This document shows positions 1-4,652 of a stretch of 8,418 nucleotides of DNA, in pieces. The stretch lies in NCBI GenBank assembly GCA_946530355.1, contig CAMNAB010000116.1, forward strand, positions 1 to 8,418, given 5' to 3'. Source of the DNA: Firm-04 sp003446315 (GTDB lineage Bacteria; Bacillota; Clostridia; Oscillospirales; Ruminococcaceae). The notes beneath the pieces were generated by a model, which did not search any database, was not told the DNA's origin, and saw nothing but the letters and a program-made list of their open reading frames with translations. Each line of letters starts with the position of its first letter. Position 1 is the first letter of the stretch. A program made the position numbers and the translations under genes.

Positions 1-54
1 CTTAATCTGCCGCAGCCATTCGTGCAGCGTTTCGCCTGTCACCTGATATGCCAT
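1..54 (-). CDS. Possible N-terminus of an unidentified protein running off the left edge
   Basis: Reading the minus strand from an ATG at 54-52 gives 18 codons that look protein-like (MAYQVTGETLHEWLRQIK) and stay open to the window edge. The same frame is open upstream to a TAG near 136-138, with no better in-frame ATG. The ribosome site is weak (a GGAA about 8 bases upstream). I do not recognise the family. It would be the next gene leftwards, in the same orientation as everything else here. The call rests on amino-acid composition alone, so it could be a chance frame. Confidence 0.3.
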   Translation of the reverse strand, partial: MAYQVTGETLHEWLRQIK

Positions 55-295
55 CAGAAACGTTCCGGAATATCCGTCTTGCAAAATCGAAAAAAATTTT
101 TTGGAAAAATGTAATCCGGCAGATTGTTTTTGTGTCTATATAGATTGAGGGGCAAACAGTGTATTCTGTGAACGCTGTTTGCGGACGATTTGTGATCGCC
201 TCCTCTGTGTAGAGAACTTGTGTTTCTCTTATGCATCTCATATTGGACGATCCTGTTTTTTGCAGAATTGTTCCCCCTTGCCCGTCATGCGGGAC
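55..295. other. Non-coding stretch with several small dyads
   Basis: I see no convincing gene in this stretch. It holds an A/T tract at 91-108 and a perfect 8-bp stem, GCAAACAG (152-159) with CTGTTTGC (175-182). Smaller dyads lie at 183-200 (CGAT/ATCG), 211-229 (AGAGAAC/GTTTCTCT with one bulge) and 281-293 (CCCG/CGGG). Between the dyads lie C-rich segments, CCTCCTCT at 199-206 and CCCCC at 273-277. On the plus strand this row of hairpins runs into the terminator at 296-346, so it could be a short plus-strand RNA. I found no good promoter for one, and the alternative is a leader for the gene at the left edge. Confidence 0.4.
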
Positions 296-346
296 GCACC
301 TTGTTTTGCATTCGATCCTGAATGTAACGCAGGGTGCTTTTTTTTT
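296..346 (+). terminator. Plus-strand Rho-independent terminator
   Basis: GCACCTTGT (296-304) pairs with the complementary arm at 329-337, with wobbles. The stem continues as TTGCATTC (306-313) with GAATGTAA (320-327) around the loop GATCCT. Nine T residues follow at 338-346. The T-run is on the plus-strand 3' side, so termination would act on plus-strand transcripts, yet no plus-strand gene lies upstream in the window. Confidence 0.6.
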
Positions 347-353
347 CGATCAA

Positions 354-438
354 GAACTTTTTGGCGGTGTTTCGCTCTCTGCGGAGAGCGACCGGAGGCT
401 CCTCGCCTCTGGACTCCGCCAACTTTTGAAGAAAGTTC
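354..438. repeat. Folded intergenic repeat (REP/MITE-like palindromic element)
   Basis: Outer arms GAACTTT+TTGGCGG (354-367) and CCGCCAA (416-422) plus AAAGTTC (432-438) are complementary, apart from a 9-base bulge at 423-431. Inside sit two hairpins: CGCTCTC/GAGAGCG (373-379 with 384-390, loop TGCG) and CCGGAGGC/GCCTCTGG (392-399 with 405-412, one G-T pair). The whole can fold as a closed cloverleaf. Similar CAGAGG/CCTCTGG plus GCTCTC/GAGAGC elements are, to my recollection, common between genes in gut Clostridia. No clear target-site duplication and no transposase are visible, and only one copy lies in this window. Confidence 0.55.
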
Positions 439-497
439 TCGTCAGCAAGCTGCCGAATCAAAACTTTTATTTTGACTCGCCTGAAATCCGATTTTGC

Positions 498-532
498 AAA
501 AAAAGACCCGATATGCAGACATCATATCGGGT
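498..532 (-). terminator. Terminator of the SDR-alcohol dehydrogenase operon
   Basis: A perfect 9-bp stem, CCCGATATG (507-515) with CATATCGGG (523-531), extends by one A-T pair around a 7-base loop. On the minus strand it is followed by C and seven T residues (498-504 as A on the plus strand). It lies about 92 bases beyond the dehydrogenase stop codon. Confidence 0.9.
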
Positions 533-623
533 TGCGAATCTATGAGACAAACAGGCGATTGTTCAGAGGATCCCGCTTGTCCTTGTGATTCAAATATAAA
601 GGGAGATTTTCCTGAAACGCTGA

Positions 624-1805
624 TTAAAGTGCGGCGTGTGCCGCGACGCGGTAGATCTCGGCAATGTCATCTGCGGACAGCTTGACAAAACCGCCCGTTC
701 TGCCGCTGCCAATGCCGAATTTTTCTACCAGTGCCGGGATATCCGATTCCTTTGCGCCGAGTTCTGCAAAATTGATCGGCATGCCGATCTCATGCAGGAA
801 GCGGCGGAAACAACGGATGCCTTCCAATGCCGTCTGTTCCGGCGCTGCAAACTGCATCTGGCAGCCCCAGACCCGAACAGCCATCTGTGCAAACCGCATC
901 ACATCATGCTGATATACAAATTCCATCCATGCCGGCATGATGACGGCAAGTCCTGCGCCGTGTGCACAGTCATAAAGCGCGGAAAGCTCATGCTCGATGC
1001 CGTGACTGTTCCAGTCCTGCTCTCTGCCGACTCCGACAATATTATTGTGCGCGACCATGCCCGCCCACATGATATTTGCACGGGCATCGTAATGATCCGG
1101 CTGTGCAATGACACGCGGTGTCTCTTGGATCATCGTCAGCAGTACCGCTTCACAGAGCCGGTCTGTGATCTCAACTTCTTTCGTATTTGTGAAATACCGT
1201 TCAAATACATGCGCCATGATATCCGTTGCGCCGCATGCCGTCTGATATGCCGGCAGGGTGCAGGTAAGCGCCGGATTCAGCACCGAAAAACGCGGTCTGA
1301 TGTGATCTGAACCTGCGCCGCGCTTTAAGCCGTCCGCTTCCCGCGTAATGACCGAATCGCCGGAGCCTTCACTGCCGGCTGCTGCGATCGTCAGCACCGT
1401 TCCGACCGGAAGTGCCTGCTCGATCGTCGCTTTTCCGCAGTAAAAATCCCAGAAATCGCCGTCATAAGGCACACCCATTGCGATGGCTTTGGCAGAATCA
1501 ATGGATGAGCCGCCGCCGATCGCTACAATGAAATCAATGCCCTCTTTCCGGCAGAGTTCGATGCCTTCATAGACCAAAGTATCCCGCGGATTCGGTTTGA
1601 CTCCGCCAAGCTCCAGATATCCGATGCCCGCTTTTTCAAGCGATGCTTTGACTCTGCCGACCAAGCCGCTGCGTACCGAAGAGCCGCCGCCGTAATGCAG
1701 CAAAACTTTCGTACCGCCGTGCTTTTTTACATAAGCACCCGTTTCATTTTCCATATCCCTGCCGAATACGAATTCGGTCGGGCTCCAAAACTGAAATTGA
1801 TTCAT
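624..1805 (-). CDS. Iron-type (group III) alcohol dehydrogenase, YqhD/butanol dehydrogenase-like
   Basis: This 393-residue cytoplasmic enzyme has the usual length of the family and probably reduces aldehydes to alcohols, or the reverse, with NAD(P)H. The Rossmann-like N-terminal half has YGGGSS at 38-43 and the nucleotide-binding GGGSSIDSAKA at 97-107. The helical half carries metal ligands D195, H199, H268 and H282, matching the known YqhD set D194/H198/H267/H281 shifted by one. The YGGGS segment resembles NADPH-preferring YqhD, so NADPH use is likely but not proven. The ATG overlaps the upstream SDR stop by 4 bp (ATGA) and is preceded by AAAGGAG seven bases away, so translation is coupled. 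The physiological substrate cannot be read from the sequence; four-carbon and short-chain aldehydes are typical of the family. It is the last gene of its operon, ending in the terminator at 498-532. Confidence 0.93.
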   Translation of the reverse strand: MNQFQFWSPTEFVFGRDMENETGAYVKKHGGTKVLLHYGGGSSVRSGLVGRVKASLEKAGIGYLELGGVKPNPRDTLVYEGIELCRKEGIDFIVAIGGGSSIDSAKAIAMGVPYDGDFWDFYCGKATIEQALPVGTVLTIAAAGSEGSGDSVITREADGLKRGAGSDHIRPRFSVLNPALTCTLPAYQTACGATDIMAHVFERYFTNTKEVEITDRLCEAVLLTMIQETPRVIAQPDHYDARANIMWAGMVAHNNIVGVGREQDWNSHGIEHELSALYDCAHGAGLAVIMPAWMEFVYQHDVMRFAQMAVRVWGCQMQFAAPEQTALEGIRCFRRFLHEIGMPINFAELGAKESDIPALVEKFGIGSGRTGGFVKLSADDIAEIYRVAAHAAL

Positions 1806-2821
1806 GCCAGTTCTCCTTTCAGCTTTTCATATGCTTCGATGACGCGGTCACACCATGCATCGAATTCCGGATCCGGTGTTTGCAGCTCCGGATGCGCCAG
1901 AATATGCGCGATCGTTTGCCGGATGCCCTGATCCGCCCGCACGGTCGCCTGAAATTCCGGTACCGCACGCTTGATCTTGCTGTTATCAAAATGCACGGAG
2001 ATCGCTTTGTCACCGATCAGACTGCCTTCCAGATCGTAATCGCTGACGGCTGCCAGAAATTCCGATGCAATATGACATGCATGCAGCGGCATCCCGACTG
2101 CATCTGCAATGCACTGATAGATCTGATTCCATGTGACCTGTTCATCCGATGTGATATGATATGCCTGTCCGATCGCATGCACATTGCCGATCAGTCCGCA
2201 GTAACCTTTTGCAAAATCCGTATTGTGTGTGATTGTCCAGTAGGTCGTGCCGTCGCCGTGAATGATGACCGGCTTGCCTTCCATGATCCGGCGGATCACC
2301 TGCCAGCTTCCGTTTTTGCCGTGAACACCCAGCGGGACGGCGCGTTCATCATAAGTGTGGCTCGGACGGACGATCGTGACCGGAAAACCGTTTTCCCGAT
2401 ACTGCGCCATCAGGTATTCTTCGCATGCGATCTTATCACGGGAATACTGCCAATAGGGATTGGCAAGCGGTGTGCTCTCCGTGATGACGCTGTCGGACGG
2501 CGGTTTCTGATATGCCGATGCAGAGCTGATATATAAATATTGCTTCGTTTTTCCGGCGAATAACCGCACATCCCGCATGACCTGTTCCGGTCGGAAGCCG
2601 ATGAATTCGCCGACGGCATCAAATGTTCTGCCGGCAAGTGCCTTTGCCGTTTCCGCTTCATTTGTGATATCGCAGCAGATGACCGCTGCGCCTTCCGGCA
2701 GTTCGGCTTTCCGGCTGCCGCGGTTCAGCAGTGTGACATGATGTCCCTGCAGGAGCAGCCGGCGTGTGATTGCCATGCTGATCGTTCCGGTTCCGCCGAT
2801 CAGCAGAATCTCTAAGCACAT
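1802..2821 (-). CDS. NAD(P)-dependent epimerase/dehydratase-like extended SDR protein
   Basis: A 339-residue extended short-chain dehydrogenase/reductase. The N-terminal Rossmann motif reads GGTGTIS (9-15), a variant of GxxGxxG also found in the plant CSP41/mRNA-binding-like branch of epimerases. Ser99/Ser100 lie in YISSAS, and the YxxxK pair is Y126 and K130 (QYSRDK). The middle (VRPSHTYDE, then HGDGTTYWTITH) is typical of nucleotide-sugar epimerase-like proteins. It probably oxidises, reduces or epimerises a sugar or other polyol; the substrate is unknown. AAGGA sits six bases before the ATG. It shares a 4-bp overlap with the downstream iron alcohol dehydrogenase, which suggests both act on the same small molecule. 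The operon is expressed from the promoter at 3011-3074 through a structured leader. Confidence 0.88.
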   Translation of the reverse strand: MCLEILLIGGTGTISMAITRRLLLQGHHVTLLNRGSRKAELPEGAAVICCDITNEAETAKALAGRTFDAVGEFIGFRPEQVMRDVRLFAGKTKQYLYISSASAYQKPPSDSVITESTPLANPYWQYSRDKIACEEYLMAQYRENGFPVTIVRPSHTYDERAVPLGVHGKNGSWQVIRRIMEGKPVIIHGDGTTYWTITHNTDFAKGYCGLIGNVHAIGQAYHITSDEQVTWNQIYQCIADAVGMPLHACHIASEFLAAVSDYDLEGSLIGDKAISVHFDNSKIKRAVPEFQATVRADQGIRQTIAHILAHPELQTPDPEFDAWCDRVIEAYEKLKGELA

Positions 2822-3004
2822 AAGTCATCCTTCTTTCCTGTAAAATGAGACATTCAGCCGGAAAAGCACCCCCCTTAAACGGCATGTGCATGATCTGCAC
2901 GGCTTCTCCGGCTGATTGTCTTTCGGGTGCATCGCATCGCCCCCTCTCATGCGATCCGATGCGGCAGGCAGGCACGGTTTCCGATCCGGGCTGCTTGCCT
3001 GAAC
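2822..3004 (-). promoter_or_regulatory. Structured 5' leader of the SDR operon (candidate new RNA element)
   Basis: The predicted start near 3004 leaves a leader of about 183 nt with three stems in transcript order. P1: TGCCTG at 2996-3001 (plus-strand letters) pairs with CAGGCA at 2965-2970, or with the next register at 2969-2974. P2: arms 2951-2962 and 2929-2940, 12 bp with one mismatch, with loop 2941-2950 reading ATGAGAGGGG in the RNA. P3: arms 2902-2920 and 2849-2867, 19 positions with one mismatch and one wobble, enclosing a GTGCA/TGCAC hairpin at 2886-2900. Only a weak T-tract (TCATTTTA) follows P3, and the Shine-Dalgarno lies beyond it. Collinear similarity to the RNA at 4314-4540 supports a functional RNA. 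No riboswitch class that I know fits. Confidence 0.6.
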
Positions 3005-3010
3005 AACTGT

Positions 3011-3074
3011 ATTATACCACATTTTTCAAAAAAACAACATAGGATATGTTATGATATTCTTAACATATCCTATG
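3011..3074 (-). promoter_or_regulatory. Promoter with palindromic operator upstream of the SDR operon
   Basis: On the minus strand an extended -10 (TGG-TATAAT, 3019-3011) has only a weak -35 (TGTTGT at 3039-3034, 17-bp spacer, or TTGTTT with 15). Directly upstream and touching the -35 is the perfect palindrome CATAGGATATGTTA/N9/TAACATATCCTATG (3038-3074). A strong -10, a poor -35 and an adjacent dyad suggest control by an activator or repressor. The same arrangement occurs at 4547-4610. The neighbouring AraC-family gene is the natural candidate binder; that is inference. Confidence 0.65.
3028..3074 (-). terminator. Terminator of the AraC-family gene
   Basis: The perfect 14-bp stem (3038-3051 with 3061-3074, 9-base loop) begins six bases after the AraC stop codon. 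On the minus strand it is followed by TTG and then seven T residues (3028-3034). The stem is A/T-rich, which is unusual for a terminator, and it is also the palindrome in front of the next promoter, so the sequence may serve both as terminator and operator. Confidence 0.8.
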
Positions 3075-3079
3075 CTCGA

Positions 3080-3862
3080 TTATGTATTGCTTTTTTCATG
3101 CACAGCCTTGCGCCGCCATTGCATCGGTGACAATCCGAACTGCTGCTTGAATTGTCTGGAGAAATGGACGCTGCTGCTGTAGCCGCAGGCAGCCGCGATC
3201 TCCTCGACATTCATTGAGGAATTGTGCAGATACTGCTGCGCCTGCTCCATTCTGCTCTGGATGACATCCCCGATGCAGGTGATGCCGAACGCTTTTTTAT
3301 AAAGTGCATGCAGATACGGCATGCTGATATTCAGCATTTTTGCCATGCCGTTCATATTCCAGTCTTTTCCGGGCTGCGCGTAGATCTTCCGGCGCAGATC
3401 CAGCAATTCCCGGTAATGCGGGAGATCCGGCGCTGCGGCATTGCGGTTTTCTGCAAAGATCTCTGAAAGCATTGCACGCACCAGCATCCATGCAGACTGC
3501 GTTTGTGTGCCGCGGTAATAGCTGTCCGCGATCAACTGGAAATATTGTTCCAGATTGACCTGTTCTCCGATATAAACCGGTGTATCATACTGGATGCCAA
3601 GCTCCGGATCATCCAGTTCGCTGCTCTCAAACAGCATCCAGTCATTGATATAATCGCTGCCCGCTGCACCGTAATAAAGCGGGGTGCCGCGGCGATATAG
3701 GATAAAGGTATCCGGCCCGACCCGCGTTGTTTTGTCACCGATCCGGAAAAATGCCGGTGATTTGACGTACAGCATCAGATAGCCGTCAAAGCCCTGCGGC
3801 TGTTCAAATACAAAATCAGAGCCGTGTCTGCATGAACAGCCCATCCGCTGGATCTCAAACAT
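3080..3862 (-). CDS. AraC-family transcriptional regulator
   Basis: This 260-residue protein has the normal family layout. Residues 1-110 form a cupin-like ligand-sensing domain (GYLMLYVKSPAFFRIGD at 27-43, ILYRRGTPLYY at 54-64). The C-terminal 100 residues carry two helix-turn-helix units, about 172-193 (MAKMLNISMPYLHALYKKAF) and 218-242 (NVEEIAAACGYSSSVHFSRQ), closing with GLSPMQWRR. Such proteins usually sense a sugar or related metabolite and control adjacent operons. Two cysteines near the start (C9, C11) are a possible metal or redox site, which is speculative. GGGGG sits eight bases before the ATG. Only 39 bases separate it from the upstream membrane-protein gene and no separate promoter is visible, so the two probably share a transcript. 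Candidate targets are the palindromes at 3038-3074 and 4583-4610. Confidence 0.92.
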   Translation of the reverse strand: MFEIQRMGCSCRHGSDFVFEQPQGFDGYLMLYVKSPAFFRIGDKTTRVGPDTFILYRRGTPLYYGAAGSDYINDWMLFESSELDDPELGIQYDTPVYIGEQVNLEQYFQLIADSYYRGTQTQSAWMLVRAMLSEIFAENRNAAAPDLPHYRELLDLRRKIYAQPGKDWNMNGMAKMLNISMPYLHALYKKAFGITCIGDVIQSRMEQAQQYLHNSSMNVEEIAAACGYSSSVHFSRQFKQQFGLSPMQWRRKAVHEKSNT

Positions 3863-3901
3863 CTGCGGTGCCCCCTTTGCACAGAACGTTTGCCATTGCG
3901 A

Positions 3902-4177
3902 TTATTCCCGAAACAATGTGTTTTTTCGCCTGTCTACCGGATTCTTTTCATAGCGCTTTTTTCCGATGAAGAAGCGGATGCATTTTGCCGCGGTGACCAG
4001 CAGCGCATATACGGCGGCTTCACATGCCAGACATGCAAAATCCATCGCTTCATTCTGACGCACATGTGTGATCCAGAAAAAGCGGAATCCGAACAGGATC
4101 ATCAGAAGCAGGCTGAAGTGCAGCAAAAAATACAAGACCCAGAATCCGATGGAAGAACGATTGATTGCGATTTTCAT
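3902..4177 (-). CDS. Small two-helix membrane protein, unknown function
   Basis: The 91-residue product has two hydrophobic spans, about residues 11-36 (aromatic-rich, VLYFLLHFSLLLMILFGF) and 47-71. A basic tail follows (KKRYEK...DRRKN), predicted to lie in the cytoplasm by the positive-inside rule. I do not recognise a family. It has its own good promoter (TTGCAA, 17 bp, TATAAT), and GGGGG lies eight bases before the ATG. It is followed closely by the AraC regulator, so it may belong to the same response, for example as a sensor or transporter accessory, but nothing in the sequence shows that. Its hydrophobic pattern and proper expression signals argue that it is real. Confidence 0.72.
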   Translation of the reverse strand: MKIAINRSSIGFWVLYFLLHFSLLLMILFGFRFFWITHVRQNEAMDFACLACEAAVYALLVTAAKCIRFFIGKKRYEKNPVDRRKNTLFRE

Positions 4178-4221
4178 GATGATTACCCCCGCAGTCTTTA
4201 TTTTATCTTCTGCTTATGCGT

Positions 4222-4250
4222 ATTATACTATATTCATGTCGAAATTGCAA
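4222..4250 (-). promoter_or_regulatory. Sigma-A-type promoter of the membrane protein-AraC operon
   Basis: On the minus strand TTGCAA (4250-4245) is separated by exactly 17 bases from TATAAT (4227-4222), about 45 bases before the ATG at 4177. It lies downstream of the terminator at 4314-4342, so these two genes can be transcribed independently of the structured RNA. The palindrome found at the other two promoters is absent here. Confidence 0.82.
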
Positions 4251-4313
4251 TAGGTTTCGGGTTTTTGTTCATAATTTGTTTACATTCTCATTTAATTGTG
4301 CGAATGAATCTGC

Positions 4314-4342
4314 AAAAAAAGCCGCCGGAACTGATCCGGCGG
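4314..4342 (-). terminator. Terminator of the stand-alone structured RNA
   Basis: An 8-bp G+C-rich stem (4335-4342 with 4322-4329, 5-base loop) is followed on the minus strand by C and seven T residues (4314-4320). It lies about 130 bases before the start of the membrane-protein gene, and another promoter sits in between. A TCTCCG overlapping its 5' arm (4345-4340) could instead pair with CGGAGA at 4418-4413 upstream, a possible antiterminator. Confidence 0.92.
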
Positions 4343-4540
4343 AGATTCAGGATGGAGTTTTTAAGCGCATTCAGTCTGCCTGTGCGGAGAAGCAAAGCCT
4401 CTCATCATTGCTTCTCCGGCAGACGGTGTGCAGAATTGTCCGTTCAGACATCCCCTCTCTTGATGTGAAAACGGAACTGGTTCGAATCTGCAATTGCGCC
4501 GGCGTTTACCCGTAACCGTTCGGCGCTTGCATCTTCTGTT
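4314..4540 (-). ncRNA. Structured RNA of about 225 nt with its own promoter and terminator
   Basis: Transcription should start near 4540 and end at 4314. Hairpin A: GCGCCG (4526-4521) with CGGCGC (4501-4496). Hairpin B: TCCGTT (4475-4470) and ACATC (4466-4462) pair with GATGT (4452-4448) and AACGGA (4444-4439) around the loop AAGAGAGGG. Hairpin C: GTCTGC (4424-4419) plus an 11-bp perfect arm (4418-4408) pair with 4395-4385 and GCAGAC (4379-4374), with a 5-base bulge and the loop TGATGAGAGGCT. The terminator follows. An alternative closing stem pairs AAGCGC (4528-4523) with GCGCTT (4368-4363). It is similar to the leader at 2822-3004. It lacks the signatures I know for 6S, SRP, RNase P, tmRNA or T-box RNA. 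It may be an sRNA, or an attenuating leader for the membrane protein-AraC genes. Confidence 0.65.
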
Positions 4541-4546
4541 GTCTCT

Positions 4547-4610
4547 ATTATAGCATACTCCGGCGGAAAAGAACATAGAAAAAGCTATCATCTTTTTAAC
4601 ATATCCTAGG
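4547..4610 (-). promoter_or_regulatory. Promoter and imperfect palindromic operator of the structured RNA
   Basis: The extended -10 TGC-TATAAT (4555-4547) is near-perfect. The -35 position (TGTTCT, 4575-4570, 17-bp spacer) is weak. Upstream lies TAGGATATGTTA (4608-4597), a 9-base spacer and a decayed second arm ending in CTATG (4588-4575). It aligns without gaps to 3011-3074, with 35 of the first 44 positions identical and the same distance to TATAAT. Confidence 0.7.
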
Positions 4611-4652
4611 GCATTCGGCAAATATCTTCCGAGAATATGCAAAAAGAATGCG

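Noticed and set aside
199..210. AGGAGG on the minus strand near 201-206 as a strong ribosome site for a gene at the left.
   Set aside because: No ATG, GTG or TTG lies at a suitable distance, and the frames following it look non-coding.
2..241. Open minus-strand frames of 79 and 60 codons at the far left.
   Set aside because: Their composition is not protein-like, and the third frame (ending at position 1) gives a better candidate N-terminus.
296..346. A GCACC...GGTGC-T-run reminiscent of a tracrRNA 3' end.
   Set aside because: There are no CRISPR repeats, no anti-repeat and no cas gene in the window; it is an ordinary terminator shape.
261..4439. An 11-base match, TGCAGAATTGT, at 261-271 and 4429-4439, suggesting a third copy of the RNA cassette at the far left or pairing between two RNAs.
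   Set aside because: Matches of 11 bases are expected by chance in 8.4 kb, and the neighbouring blocks (GAGAGGGG, GCCGGAGAAGC, palindrome, TATAAT) are missing there.
4478..4495. GGTTCGAATC on the plus strand, resembling a tRNA T-arm.
   Set aside because: The flanking bases do not form a T-stem, no acceptor, D or anticodon arm can be drawn, and the stretch lies inside the minus-strand structured RNA.
4611..4651. GCATTC/GAATGC dyad after the GNAT-MBL stop as its terminator.
   Set aside because: The stem is only 6 bp with a large loop, and no T-run follows on the minus strand.
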